64,000 bases of DNA from Alphaproteobacteria bacterium (GCA_028285305.1 JANQPV010000025.1:1-64000); one strand, 5' to 3'; positions 41,838-51,495 are shown, counted from the first letter of the stretch. Notes: generated from the sequence alone by a model not told the origin. Numbers and translations: made by a program.

Positions 41838-42842
41838 ATGCCCGTCGTCAGACAAGAAAGGAATTCTCTCTTGGAACCAATTACTGATCTCACGCCCTTT
41901 CTGGACGAGGAGCTTGCGGAGGCACTGAGAAGACGTCCAGCGGTAGAGTGGACGGAAAAAGCGGATTTCGACGAGCTGCGTGCAGCAGTGAAACCGCCCG
42001 CGATGGAAGAACCAGACGATGTCCGTATTTCAAATATATCTGTGCCGGGCTATCAGGCCGGTAACTATGAAGTACCTGTACGAATCTACTCTCCGAAGAA
42101 CGCGGTGAACACCAACACGCTTGTTTGGGTACACGGCGGCGGGTTTGTTTCGGGCAGTGTGAATGAAAATGACGCAATGGGTGTTTTCATCGCACGCAGA
42201 GTTGGGTGTAATGTCGTTTCGGTCGACTACAGGCTTGCTCCCGAAAACCCGTTTCCCGCGGGTCAGAACGATTGCTATGGCGCCTTGCTTTGGGTCGGCA
42301 GTGGCCCTGAGCAATTGGGGGGACGGCAGAGCAAAATTGCGGTAGGGGGAGGGAGCGCCGGTGGATGTTTGGCCGCAGCGCTGACATTGATGGCGCGGGA
42401 TTTGGGCGGACCAGAGATTTGCCACCAGTTCTTGGTCGTACCAGTCTTGGATGACCGCCTGGAAACACGCTCCGCCCACCTCATTCAAGACCCTCGCGTC
42501 TGGAACCGCAAGAAGGCTCAGAAGGGGTGGGAATTGTATTTGGGCGATGCTTATGGCGGCGATGTTTCTCCCTATGCGTCTCCTGCCAGGGCAGAAGACC
42601 TTACTGGCTTACCGCCCGCGAGTATCTTTGTGGAGGAAATGGATCTGTTGAGAGACGAGGCCGTGGAGTACGCAAATCGACTGACAGCCAGCAACGTGCG
42701 AACGAACTTGACTGTCTATGCAGGCACAAATCATGGGCACATGAACCTTCTGCCTACGGCCCAATCGAGCCGAAAAACGGCACGTGACTTTGAAGAAGCC
42801 GTGAAGTTGGGCTTCGGAATACCTGTGTGGAATGACGATTGA
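41838..42842 (+). CDS. HSL-family alpha/beta hydrolase (esterase)
   Basis: A 334-residue hormone-sensitive-lipase-type esterase. The oxyanion motif is VWVHGGGFVSG, the nucleophile elbow is VGGGSAGG (the usual GDSAGG has Asp where Gly stands here), the acid is in FVEEMDLLRDEA and the base in GTNHGHMNL. It should hydrolyse short to medium esters in the cytoplasm. A relative lies at 43941-44939. It stands behind operator AACTTGAATTCAAGTT and upstream of a TetR gene. Ester cleavage at the entry of the neighbouring pathway is inferred. Confidence 0.9.
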   Translation: MPVVRQERNSLLEPITDLTPFLDEELAEALRRRPAVEWTEKADFDELRAAVKPPAMEEPDDVRISNISVPGYQAGNYEVPVRIYSPKNAVNTNTLVWVHGGGFVSGSVNENDAMGVFIARRVGCNVVSVDYRLAPENPFPAGQNDCYGALLWVGSGPEQLGGRQSKIAVGGGSAGGCLAAALTLMARDLGGPEICHQFLVVPVLDDRLETRSAHLIQDPRVWNRKKAQKGWELYLGDAYGGDVSPYASPARAEDLTGLPPASIFVEEMDLLRDEAVEYANRLTASNVRTNLTVYAGTNHGHMNLLPTAQSSRKTARDFEEAVKLGFGIPVWNDD

Positions 42843-43164
42843 TCACTTTGGAGGAGGCCAGTGATGTTTATCGGCAGCGATTGTCCAGAGCTTGGCGCTG
42901 CCTGAGGACGAAGTCAGTCCGAAAGTCGGCCGAAATGCCAACAGGGTCGGTATACCTCTCGGCGGAATATATATAATGAGCGGCGCCGATCCCTCTGATG
43001 TTTTGGTGCTTGGGTCAATTCAACGATGCCGCCGGACGGCTACAAGATATGAAACGAAAAAGAAACGGGTCTTGGTTTACAGAGATACGGAAGAATTGAG
43101 GTGAGAATTCCGCGAGACTCGTGTAAGTGAATAGTTCAATCATTTAAGTGCGTGAAAGAAAACA
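42843..43164 (+). other. Gap with a good ribosome-binding site but no gene
   Basis: GGAGGAGG at 42850-42857 precedes an ATG at 42863, but that frame stops after 13 codons. A different frame is open over 42892-43104 without a ribosome-binding site or recognised similarity. This could be a frameshifted remnant of a small gene between the esterase and TetR genes, or a short leader peptide. No clear terminator is seen. Confidence 0.35.
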
Positions 43165-43944
43165 ATGAGCCGACTAAAGCGGGCAACAAAAGAAAAAGCT
43201 CAGCAACAAGACAAACACGCGAAGAGCGGCGTTAAGGATGATCTGTTGTGGGATAGCCGCTGGGTGCGGAAGCCGCAGCAGGGCAGAAGCGAAAGAACGA
43301 GAGTACTCCTCTTGAACGCGGCCCAACAGATCCTGGAAGAAGACGGGCCGGAAAAGCTCACAATAAGCGCAGTCGCCAAGTTGGCGGGATGTTCCGTCGG
43401 CAACATGTACCATTATTTTCAAGATAGGCAGACACTCATCTATGCGGTGATTGATCGTTTTGCGGAGGGTCTTGCAGACAGAGTGGAGCGCGGGCTGGAT
43501 GAAGGTCAGTTCGAAGGAATGTCGCTGATGGACATACTGGAAGCGAACTTCCGTTATTGGGTGAAGCTTCAAAGTCGCTATCCCGGCACGATCCGCTCCA
43601 ATCGGCTGCTCGCTTTACAAGATCCTTTGATTGCGGCTCGCATGTATGAGTCAGGTCAGAAGGCGAGACACCTGATACTCGATGTGCTCAGGGAGCGATT
43701 TCACGAAGTCAATCATCCGGATACGGAACAAGCCGTTATCTTCGTGCTTGAGACATTCCAGTCTATGCTAACGCAATGGACCATGGGATCGTTGCCTGAT
43801 CGCAATCAATCCCTTCCCATCCGTACCAACGAAGAATTCACCCACGAAATGTTATTGATGGCGGCCGGGTATCTGCAGATTTCCGGGTGGACCGGGCCCA
43901 AACAAACCAAAGCCATACTACCGCCAAAGAAACCAAAGGGTTAA
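43165..43944 (+). CDS. TetR-family transcriptional regulator
   Basis: A 259-residue TetR repressor. A basic, Gln-rich tail of about 40 residues precedes the HTH: RTRVLLLNAAQQILEEDG, then LTISAVAKLAGCSVGNMYHYF with the recognition helix. The C-terminal domain (about 100-240) is the ligand sensor. The gene lies between two esterase genes; its stop overlaps the stop of the convergent second esterase by four bases. It is the best local candidate for the protein that binds the AACTTGAATTCAAGTT operators at 41669 and 47308 (inference). Confidence 0.9.
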   Translation: MSRLKRATKEKAQQQDKHAKSGVKDDLLWDSRWVRKPQQGRSERTRVLLLNAAQQILEEDGPEKLTISAVAKLAGCSVGNMYHYFQDRQTLIYAVIDRFAEGLADRVERGLDEGQFEGMSLMDILEANFRYWVKLQSRYPGTIRSNRLLALQDPLIAARMYESGQKARHLILDVLRERFHEVNHPDTEQAVIFVLETFQSMLTQWTMGSLPDRNQSLPIRTNEEFTHEMLLMAAGYLQISGWTGPKQTKAILPPKKPKG

Positions 43945-44939
43945 GGATAAAATGCGCGGTTCAAAACGCGCAGCCGATCTCGACCCAACTCCTTTGCGAT
44001 CTGCGAATTCGGCGTTGCCATTGTTCCATGCGGTGCGCCGGGCATGATCCTGAATTCAGTGGAAACTCCGCCTTCGATGAGCCGCATCGCGTAGTCCGTG
44101 CCCTCCACCAAAAAGAGATCCATCGCGCCGGTAAGCAAATACGTAGGGGGCAGCCCAGACAAATCGGTTTCACGTGCGGGCGCAGCGTATTTTGAAACGT
44201 TGTCGCTACCCGGTGGATCGGCGAGATAGGACTCCCATCCGAACCGGTTCTGTTGCCGGTTCCATCCAAACTCCCCCGTAAAGGGATGCGGGTCGGCTTC
44301 CTCCCGGGGCACCGTCCGATCATCTAACATGGGGACGGCGAGATACTGAAAAAGAACAGGATACTCTTCAAGATCGCGCGCCATAAGGCAAAGTCCGGCT
44401 GCCAGACCACCACCCGCGCTCTCTCCTGCAATTGCTATCCTATCTGGGTCGACGTTGAGGTAATCAGTATTCTGATGAGTCCAGGCCAATCCCGCGTAAC
44501 AATCATCCATCGGGCCTGGAAACTTGGTTTCGGGAGAGAGACGGTAGTCGACGGAGACAATGACACAGTCGAGTTCTTGGATCAGCGAAACATAGCCCGC
44601 TTCGCCCATTTCCGCGCTGCCAAGAATAAAGCCACCGCCATGGGTATGATACAAAGCTGGGCGGTTCGCTTTTTCCTTTTTGGGGCGATAAATCAAAAGG
44701 CGGACGTCCGGGTCACCATTTCTGCCCGGGACGAAGCGTTCCTCGCGAACGATACTAACAGGAAGTGGTTCGCTATTTACCAATATCTCCGCGCTCATTT
44801 TCCGGATCGTTGGCAGAATGTCATGCGTTAGCGTGTAGTGGGGCCTCGCTTCCACATGCGCTAGAAGCTCCGGATCTATTAGATGTTTTGATGACAAGTC
44901 AGCCTCGTGATTAAAAATGCTACGGCACGTGTTGTTCAA
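43941..44939 (-). CDS. HSL-family alpha/beta hydrolase (esterase)
   Basis: A 332-residue hormone-sensitive-lipase-type esterase with THGGGFILGS (oxyanion hole), AGESAGGG (nucleophile Ser), an acid in LTGAMDLFLVEGTDY and a base in PGAPHGTMA. It resembles the esterase at 41838-42842 throughout, including the VPMLDDR and APARETDLSGLPPTY segments. No ATG fits; the frame starts at a TTG at 44939, and another TTG at 44897 preceded by GAGG is also possible. It converges with the TetR gene. Substrate unknown. Confidence 0.88.
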   Translation of the reverse strand: MNNTCRSIFNHEADLSSKHLIDPELLAHVEARPHYTLTHDILPTIRKMSAEILVNSEPLPVSIVREERFVPGRNGDPDVRLLIYRPKKEKANRPALYHTHGGGFILGSAEMGEAGYVSLIQELDCVIVSVDYRLSPETKFPGPMDDCYAGLAWTHQNTDYLNVDPDRIAIAGESAGGGLAAGLCLMARDLEEYPVLFQYLAVPMLDDRTVPREEADPHPFTGEFGWNRQQNRFGWESYLADPPGSDNVSKYAAPARETDLSGLPPTYLLTGAMDLFLVEGTDYAMRLIEGGVSTEFRIMPGAPHGTMATPNSQIAKELGRDRLRVLNRAFYP

Positions 44940-45004
44940 AAAGACGATTAGTCATTGTCAGAATAGGAGCGGCGAGTCCGTATTTTACTGAATCCCAACT
45001 CATG

Positions 45005-46024
45005 CTAACCATCGTCTTCCAGATTCATCATTGCCCTAATCTCGCGCACTCTGGCCTCTCGATTATAAGGGTAGATCGCAGGCAGAGCAGATACATCGTG
45101 AAGCTCTTGCCTTGCGTCGTCATCGAACTCAACGTCGAGCGCTCCGAGATTGTCTCTTATTTGGTCGACCGTGCGTGCGCCAATGATGGGTGAAGTGATG
45201 CCTTTTTGCTCAGCTGTCCAGGCCAGTGCAACCTGACTGGGAGTCTTGTCCATGCGTTTGGCAACGCGGATGAGCGTTTCGGCGATCTCATAGTTTTTGT
45301 CGGTCAACAGCGCCTTTACGCTAGGGCCCATCGCGGCTCGCGATCCATCCGGAGCGGCCTGATCGCGCCTGACTTTGCCGGTCAGAATCCCTCCACCGAG
45401 CGGACTATAGGGGATAACTCCTATCCCTTCATTCCGGCAAAACGGCGTATGTTCATACTCGATCCCACGGCTGATCAATGAATATTCCGGTTGAGAACAG
45501 TCGAAACGGGCGCCGCCCATCTCCCTGGCGATTGCGTTGGATTTTGCAATTTGCCACGCCGTATAGTTCGAACAGCCAATATAGCGTACTTTGCCTGACC
45601 GCACACAATCGTCCAGGGCTCGCATCGTTTCTTCGATCGGTGTTATCGAATCGAAGCCATGCACCTGATACAAGTCGACGTAATCCGTTCCCAATCTGCG
45701 AAGGCTGTCGTCGATCGAATCGAGGATATGTTTACGAGATGCTCCCATATCGTTCGGTCCGCGGCCCATTGGGGCAACGCATTTTGTTGCGAGAACGATC
45801 TGCTTTCTCTTGTCCTTTATGATCCGCCCGGTGATCTCTTCCGATAGTCCGAGACCGTAAATGTTGGCAGTATCGACAAAATTGCCGCCGGCGCCGACAA
45901 ACTCATCCAGGATCCTCTGCGCGGTTGCCTCGTCACATCCCCACTCCTTGGGACCAAAGGTCATCGTACCTAGACAGTATTTTGAAACCTTCAGTCCGGT
46001 TCGGCCCATCGCCCGTATCTTCAT
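45005..46024 (-). CDS. Aldo/keto reductase
   Basis: A 339-residue aldo/keto reductase that uses NADPH to reduce carbonyl groups. The catalytic tetrad is visible as Asp and Tyr in DTANIYGLGLSEE, Lys in VLATKC and His in LYQVHGFD. The C-terminal cofactor part SPIIGARTVDQIRDNLGAL is standard. I use the ATG at 46024 (MKIRAMGRTGLKVSKYCLG); the frame is open upstream but without similarity. A close paralogue lies directly upstream (46126-47142), with 101 bp between them. Both point toward the operator-bearing region before the P450. Confidence 0.92.
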   Translation of the reverse strand: MKIRAMGRTGLKVSKYCLGTMTFGPKEWGCDEATAQRILDEFVGAGGNFVDTANIYGLGLSEEITGRIIKDKRKQIVLATKCVAPMGRGPNDMGASRKHILDSIDDSLRRLGTDYVDLYQVHGFDSITPIEETMRALDDCVRSGKVRYIGCSNYTAWQIAKSNAIAREMGGARFDCSQPEYSLISRGIEYEHTPFCRNEGIGVIPYSPLGGGILTGKVRRDQAAPDGSRAAMGPSVKALLTDKNYEIAETLIRVAKRMDKTPSQVALAWTAEQKGITSPIIGARTVDQIRDNLGALDVEFDDDARQELHDVSALPAIYPYNREARVREIRAMMNLEDDG

Positions 46025-46125
46025 TTCTTCAGCTTTCTCTTGTGTTGTATGACGCTGCCAACTGTTGGCACCGCGCGAACCCATGCATCCCCGTGTCGAT
46101 TCCACCCAAACATCTGAGTTCAGAT

Positions 46126-47142
46126 CTAATCGATGTCGTATCCCGCTGCGCGCGCCCGAGCGCGTGCATCTGCCTGTTGTTCATAGGGGTAAGTGGGGGG
46201 AAGCGCAGAGACTTCGTCAAGCAAACTGAGCGATTCCTGATCCAACTCTATGTCTTCGGCACCAAGATTGTCTTCAAGTTGCTCGATGGTACGTGCGCCG
46301 AAGATAGGGGAGGTTACTCCGGGTTGGCTGACCGCCCAAGCAAGCGCCACTTGGCCCGTGGTTTTATCAAAGCGTTTGGCGACGCTCTTTACCACATCGA
46401 CGATGTCAAACACCTCGTCCGTCAGCAAGCCTTGCAGCCGGGGCGCGAGAGCCGTCCGTGTGCCATCGGCCGGTGTGTCGCCCCGGGTAAATTTACCGGT
46501 CAAGATGCCACCCGCCAGCGGGCTCCAAGGTATGGTGCCGATGCCTTCGTCGCGGCAAAGCGGAATATGTTCGCGCTCAATCTCCCGGCAAATCAAAGAG
46601 TATTGTGGTTGCAGACAGTCAAAGCGGGCTAGGCCGTTTTCTTTTGCGATCGCATTGGCTTTGGCAAGATGCCAGGCGGAGTAGTTTGAGCATCCGATAT
46701 ATCTGACTTTGCCCGCACGAACGCAGTCGTTTAGCGCTACTATGGTCTCGTCAAGGGGTGTCGTCGGATCGTATCCATGCACTTGGTACAGATCGATATA
46801 ATCCGTGCCTAGCCGGCGCAAGCTCGCATCTACGGCGTCCAAAATGTGCTTGCGCGATGTCCCTAGATCATTGGGAAGTTTGCCCATGGCCGCGCTACAT
46901 TTGGTGGCCAGAATGATCTCTTGCCGTTTGGATTTGATCGCGCGGCCGGTGATTTCTTCCGATACGCCCATCGAATACACATCGGCAGTGTCGATGAAAT
47001 TGCCGCCAGCATCGACGAAGCGGTCGACAATTTCTTGCGAGGTGGCTTCATCGCACCCCCATTTCGGCGCTCCGAAGGTCATGGCGCCCAAGCAAAGCCT
47101 TGAGACTTTGAGTCCCGTTTTTCCTAGCTTTCTGTATCTCAT
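46126..47142 (-). CDS. Aldo/keto reductase (paralogue)
   Basis: A 338-residue aldo/keto reductase with the same tetrad: Asp and Tyr in DTADVYSMGVSEE, Lys in LATKCSAAMG, His in LYQVHGYD, and the cofactor segment SPIFGARTIEQLEDNLGAE. It is clearly a duplicate of the gene at 45005-46024, with near-identical stretches (GWGCDEAT or equivalent, GASRKHILD or GTSRKHILD, VRYIGCSNY). It is transcribed divergently from the P450 gene, with the operator AACTTGAATTCAAGTT at 47308-47323 between them. The duplication suggests two related carbonyl substrates, or altered stereochemistry. Confidence 0.93.
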   Translation of the reverse strand: MRYRKLGKTGLKVSRLCLGAMTFGAPKWGCDEATSQEIVDRFVDAGGNFIDTADVYSMGVSEEITGRAIKSKRQEIILATKCSAAMGKLPNDLGTSRKHILDAVDASLRRLGTDYIDLYQVHGYDPTTPLDETIVALNDCVRAGKVRYIGCSNYSAWHLAKANAIAKENGLARFDCLQPQYSLICREIEREHIPLCRDEGIGTIPWSPLAGGILTGKFTRGDTPADGTRTALAPRLQGLLTDEVFDIVDVVKSVAKRFDKTTGQVALAWAVSQPGVTSPIFGARTIEQLEDNLGAEDIELDQESLSLLDEVSALPPTYPYEQQADARARARAAGYDID

Positions 47143-47307
47143 AACGCTTACTGCCTCCGCTCGGTCCCGGCCAAATGGGACACGCCAGCGCCCGCAAACT
47201 TCATACTATTGCGCGATCCAACAAAGTTCCGCGCGCGCATCAAGCTCCAGAATTTCTCTTCCTGATCGATGCGAGATTTGCACCCGTATGTTCAATTTGT
47301 CAATACG

Positions 47308-47323
47308 AACTTGAATTCAAGTT
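47308..47323. promoter_or_regulatory. Operator AACTTGAATTCAAGTT (copy 2)
   Basis: This is identical over 16 bp to the palindrome at 41669-41684. It lies in the 266-bp gap between the divergent aldo/keto reductase and P450 genes, 85 bp before the P450 start. It may control both. Confidence 0.6.
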
Positions 47324-47408
47324 TAATTTTTATTGATGTCGCAGATTACATGCTGTAGAAGGGTCTCGAATGGATGATATCTTGGAAAAAGCGATGCGGC
47401 CTTAGCTG

Positions 47409-48746
47409 ATGTCAGAACTCGAAACTCTTTATAGGGCGGAAACCTGGTCCAATCCTGAATTCGTCCACGATATCTTTTCTGAATTGAGGCGAGAGAAATC
47501 AATCCCATTCGTGGAGAGCAATCAGTATCCAGATTTCTGGCATATCTCGAAGCACCAGGATATTTTTGAAATAGAAAGGCGCACCGACATATTTCTCAGT
47601 GCGCCGAGAACAAACATCCAAACACGTCAAACTGAAGCAGAAGGACTTGTGCGCTCAGGGGGAAAGAGCAGGTTGCGTACGTTGGTCTCGATGGATCCGC
47701 CGGAACATCCGAAGATGCGGATGCTGACACAAAACTGGTTCATGCCGAAGAATCTCTCGCGGCTGCAAACCAGTATCGAAGAGTCAGCCGAGAGGGGCCT
47801 CGACCGGTTTGTTGAACTAAACGGTGCCTGCGATTTTGCTCAAGACGTCGGCGTTGAGTTCCCGTTGCGCGTCATTATGACCATTCTTGGAGTGCCCCCG
47901 GAAGACTACTCGTCCATGCTGCGCCTGACGCAGGAACTGTTTGGGTCTGAGGATCCGGACTTGCGCCGCCGCGGTGACACGCACTCGGATCCGGAGTTGA
48001 CGAAGCTGGCTACGTACATGGATTTCGGCCAGTACTTCCTGAAAATGACCGAAGACAGACGAAAGAACCCACGCGATGATCTCGCAACTCTCATCGCCAA
48101 TGCCCGCGTAGACGGTGAGCCAATCGATGACGCCTCAACATTCGGCTATTACCTGATCGCGGCAACGGCCGGCCACGATACGACGAGCTATTCGCTGATT
48201 GAGGCGGTGCATCAATTGGCTTTGGATCCTGACCTCTTGGCGCGTCTCAAGCAGGACCCCGACTCGATGAGCAAGAAGATCGCAGAGGAAGCGATCAGGT
48301 TTGCCTCTCCGGTTCGTCATTTTGTTCGGACAGCCAAAGCCGACTACGAATTGAGAGGCAAAACCATCAGGGCGGGAGATTCAGTTATTCTCTGGTACCC
48401 CTCAGGCAGTCGCGACGAGGACATTTTCGAAGATCCTCACGCTTTTAATCCTGATAGAGATACGAGCGTCCGTCACGCGTCCTTCGGACATGGCGCCCAT
48501 ATGTGTCTTGGGATGCATTTGGCGCGGCAGGAAATTTCGACTTTTTTGAGGATGCTCTGCGAGCGAACAGATAGTATCGAATTGACTGGAGAACCTCTTT
48601 ATGCGCAAGCAAACTTTGTGAGCGGAATAAAAAAGCTCCTGGTGAAGGCAGCGCTTGTCTCGGACTCGAGTTTGAGTGATCGAAGCCCCGACTTCCCATC
48701 CGGTGGTATTGCCAGTCATGAAGAACAGAACCAATCGGCACTCTAA
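47409..48746 (+). CDS. Cytochrome P450
   Basis: A 445-residue P450 monooxygenase. The I-helix motif AGHDTT is at 254-259, ExxR is E294-A-I-R297 and the haem loop is FGHGAHMCLGMHLARQE with axial Cys366. The CYP-type is close to bacterial P450s that hydroxylate terpenoids or steroids, but the family cannot be fixed by eye. No ferredoxin gene lies beside it; it might share the ferredoxin at 2388. The next gene (epoxide-hydrolase-like) starts within 22 bp. The start ATG has only a weak ribosome-binding site. Confidence 0.93.
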   Translation: MSELETLYRAETWSNPEFVHDIFSELRREKSIPFVESNQYPDFWHISKHQDIFEIERRTDIFLSAPRTNIQTRQTEAEGLVRSGGKSRLRTLVSMDPPEHPKMRMLTQNWFMPKNLSRLQTSIEESAERGLDRFVELNGACDFAQDVGVEFPLRVIMTILGVPPEDYSSMLRLTQELFGSEDPDLRRRGDTHSDPELTKLATYMDFGQYFLKMTEDRRKNPRDDLATLIANARVDGEPIDDASTFGYYLIAATAGHDTTSYSLIEAVHQLALDPDLLARLKQDPDSMSKKIAEEAIRFASPVRHFVRTAKADYELRGKTIRAGDSVILWYPSGSRDEDIFEDPHAFNPDRDTSVRHASFGHGAHMCLGMHLARQEISTFLRMLCERTDSIELTGEPLYAQANFVSGIKKLLVKAALVSDSSLSDRSPDFPSGGIASHEEQNQSAL

Positions 48747-48767
48747 AGCGAGTTGGGCGAAGCCAGA

Positions 48768-49658
48768 ATGACCGCAAAGATCAAAACCAAAGAGTTCACT
48801 TTTACGGCGGAATTGGCCGGACCGGACGACGGTGAACTCGTAATACTCTTGCATGGTTTCCCCCAAACGAATCATGCATGGCGAGCCGAAGTGTCCGCCT
48901 TAAGTGAGATTGGGTACCGTGCGTGTGCGTATAATCAAAGGGGCTATTCCGAAGGAGCGAGACCCGAGGGGATCGACTCATACCGCATGGAATTCATTGT
49001 GTCGGACGTCTTCGAGATCGCGGATGCTCTTGGAGCCGATCAGTTTCATCTTGTGGGACATGATTGGGGTGGCCAAATAGCTTGGTGCGCCGCTGCCACG
49101 CAACCTGAGCGTATCAAGACGCTGTCTGTTATATCGCGCCCTCATCCGAGGGCGTTCATAAAGGCAATGGCTGAAGACACCGAGCAGCCGAAGAAATCAA
49201 CCCACCATCGATCGCATCTCAGGCCGGAGATGACAGATGAAATGCTGGCAAACGGTGCTGCGCTCTGGCGGCGCGGGCTTCATGCCGTTCCGCCCAAAGA
49301 TATCGACGCTTACGAGGCGGTCGTTGCCAATCGCGAGGCGCTAGATGCGGCGCTAAATTGGTACCGGGCCGTGCCTCTCTCCAATCTCAAGGGATCGGCA
49401 ATTCCTGCCGTCGTCGTACCAACGCTTTATGTATGGGGGACCGTTGATGGAACGGTTGGCAGGGCGGCAGCCGAAGGAACGAAGGAGTGGGTTGACGCTC
49501 CATATCGCTTTGTTCAGTTACCGGACGTCGGCCACTTTGTGACCGATCAGGCGCCCGGACAGTTTACACCGTTACTCATCGAGCATTTGAGGTCATGTGA
49601 GCTCGAGAGTCATGAACAAACGAACGTGATATCAATCGAGGAAAGAACCGCAAGGTGA
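48768..49658 (+). CDS. Alpha/beta hydrolase, epoxide-hydrolase-like
   Basis: A 296-residue alpha/beta hydrolase with the HGFPQTNHAW oxyanion motif, and GHDWGGQIAW in which the nucleophile is Asp rather than Ser. This is the pattern of epoxide hydrolases and haloalkane dehalogenases. The cap has NWYRAVP, typical of epoxide hydrolases, and the base His is in DVGHFV. It follows the P450 by 21 bp; a P450 that epoxidises and a hydrolase that opens the epoxide is an attractive pairing, though inferred. A TTG at 48753 gives five more residues; I prefer the ATG. Confidence 0.88.
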   Translation: MTAKIKTKEFTFTAELAGPDDGELVILLHGFPQTNHAWRAEVSALSEIGYRACAYNQRGYSEGARPEGIDSYRMEFIVSDVFEIADALGADQFHLVGHDWGGQIAWCAAATQPERIKTLSVISRPHPRAFIKAMAEDTEQPKKSTHHRSHLRPEMTDEMLANGAALWRRGLHAVPPKDIDAYEAVVANREALDAALNWYRAVPLSNLKGSAIPAVVVPTLYVWGTVDGTVGRAAAEGTKEWVDAPYRFVQLPDVGHFVTDQAPGQFTPLLIEHLRSCELESHEQTNVISIEERTAR

Positions 49659-49683
49659 GTGAGATTAATCCAGGAGTGGAGAA

Positions 49684-51399
49684 ATGAGCGAACATGATCT
49701 TGTAATTCGTAACGGGACGATCATTGATGGGTCCGGAGCGGAGCGAAGAACCGGAGACGTTGCTGTTTCCGACGGCAAAATTGCTCAGGTTGGTAAAGTC
49801 GAAGGGCGAGGCAAACGCGAATTGGATGCCGGTGGGCGGCTGGTGCAGCCGGGTTTTGTGGACATTCATACTCATTACGATGGTCAAGCGACTTGGGATT
49901 CGCAATTGGCGCCCTCCAGTTGGCATGGGGTGACAACGGCCGTCATGGGGAACTGCGGCGTTGGATTTGCGCCCGTCAAGCCCCATGACCGCGAAAGGCT
50001 CGTACAATTCATGGAGGGAATTGAAGATATTCCTGGTACGGCCTTACATGAAGGCCTGCCGTGGACGTGGGAGAGCTTCGAAGAGTATATGGATATGCTC
50101 GACTCAATTCCTCACGACATCGACATCGCAGCTCAAGTTCCCCATGCGGCGTTGCGGCTCTATGCGATGGGGGAACGCGGTGTGACCAATAATCTTGCGA
50201 CTTCAGACGACATTCATGTGATGGGGGATCTGGCGAAGCGAGCCATACTCGCCGGCGCACTCGGCTTCACCAGCTCCCGGACCGTGAACCACAAATCGTC
50301 GCTGGGCGAAACAACGCCAGGCGTACATGCGGCCTTTGATGAGATGGTGGGTATCGCTGAAGCTGTCGGTTCAACGGGGAAAGGCGTGCTGCAGCTTATC
50401 AGTGATTTTAGAGATTTTGAGAAAGAATTCGGAATGGTGACTGAGATGTCGCGCCGTTCTGGTCGGCCGATTTCGATATCGATAGGTCAAACTTATATCA
50501 AACCGGAGAACTGGCGGCGTTTGCTTGATGCGATGACCAAAGTACGCTCTGAGGGCATTGAGATGAGGGCTCAGGTTGCGACAAGGGCAATCGGGGTCAT
50601 GCTCGGTCTTCAAGCAACGACAAATCCATTCGATGATTGTCCCGCATATCAAGCAATTGCAGACCTTCCATTGAACGAGCGCGTTGCCCGAATGCAAAAC
50701 CCTGAACTGCGCGCTAAGATCCTCAATCAGTACAAAGAGCGGTATAAGGACGAAGCAGATAAACGGCAACGAAAGCGCTGGGAAACAATCTACGAGCTGG
50801 GAGACCCACCGAACTACGAGCCTGATCCCTCTACGGCGATTGCATTCAAAGCCAAAGAAAAGGGCATCAGCCCGGCCGAACATGCCTATGACTACATGCT
50901 TCGCGATTCAGGAAAAGCGATGCTCTACATGACAATCATAAATTATGTCGATGGCAATTTGGATTGCGTGCGCGAGCAGCTCATGCATGAGGCTGCTGTG
51001 CCCGGACTGTCGGATGGGGGCGCCCACGTAGGCACCGTCTGTGATGTCAGTTTTCCAACCACACTCATGCAATGGTGGGGTCGGGACCGCCCCCATGATC
51101 GTATTCCGGTTGAAACAGTCGTTCACAAGCAATCAAGGGCGACCGCGGAAGCCGTTGGATTGCTTGACCGTGGGCTGATTGCTCCTGGATACAAAGCCGA
51201 CATAAACGTCGTTGACTTCGACAAGCTCCGTCTTCATGTCCCTACAATCGTCCACGATCTTCCCGCAGGCGGAAAAAGATTTCTGCAGAAGGTGACCGGC
51301 ATCGACCACACATTCGTGTCGGGTATCGAAGTGGCATCGAACTCTGAGTCGACCGGCGCTACGCCAGGGCGGTTGGTTAGAGGAGAACAATTCGTATAA
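49684..51399 (+). CDS. Amidohydrolase-superfamily protein, D-aminoacylase-like
   Basis: A 571-residue metal-dependent hydrolase of the N-acyl-D-amino-acid deacylase group. Metal-site features are FVDIHTHYDGQ (His-x-His) and VMGNCGVGFAP (the Cys found in D-aminoacylases), with the catalytic Asp expected in GLSDGGAHV. It is about 90 residues longer than classic D-aminoacylases (about 480), as in many environmental relatives annotated only as amidohydrolases. A paralogue lies at 60118-61842. The ATG has GGAGTGGAG upstream. It follows the epoxide-hydrolase gene by 25 bp. It probably cleaves an amide, or another C-N or ester bond; the substrate is unknown. Confidence 0.88.
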   Translation: MSEHDLVIRNGTIIDGSGAERRTGDVAVSDGKIAQVGKVEGRGKRELDAGGRLVQPGFVDIHTHYDGQATWDSQLAPSSWHGVTTAVMGNCGVGFAPVKPHDRERLVQFMEGIEDIPGTALHEGLPWTWESFEEYMDMLDSIPHDIDIAAQVPHAALRLYAMGERGVTNNLATSDDIHVMGDLAKRAILAGALGFTSSRTVNHKSSLGETTPGVHAAFDEMVGIAEAVGSTGKGVLQLISDFRDFEKEFGMVTEMSRRSGRPISISIGQTYIKPENWRRLLDAMTKVRSEGIEMRAQVATRAIGVMLGLQATTNPFDDCPAYQAIADLPLNERVARMQNPELRAKILNQYKERYKDEADKRQRKRWETIYELGDPPNYEPDPSTAIAFKAKEKGISPAEHAYDYMLRDSGKAMLYMTIINYVDGNLDCVREQLMHEAAVPGLSDGGAHVGTVCDVSFPTTLMQWWGRDRPHDRIPVETVVHKQSRATAEAVGLLDRGLIAPGYKADINVVDFDKLRLHVPTIVHDLPAGGKRFLQKVTGIDHTFVSGIEVASNSESTGATPGRLVRGEQFV

Positions 51400-51453
51400 G
51401 TTTTCACTGTGTAAACGAATGCATCCCCTTCCAAAGATTGGAAGCTTCTGTCT

Positions 51454-51485
51454 GGTCGCCGGAGACATTCGGCGACCTTTTTTTT
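51454..51485 (+). terminator. Rho-independent terminator after the amidohydrolase
   Basis: GGTCGCC (51454-51460) and GGCGACC (51471-51477) pair, extended by one G-C pair, around an eight-base loop and are followed by eight T residues. It ends the P450-hydrolase-amidohydrolase transcript and lies just before the convergent MBL gene. Confidence 0.88.
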
Positions 51486-51495
51486 GCGACCACGT

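Noticed and set aside
42892-43104. 70-codon plus-strand frame between the esterase and TetR genes
   Set aside because: No ribosome-binding site and no similarity. Kept only as a possible frameshift remnant.
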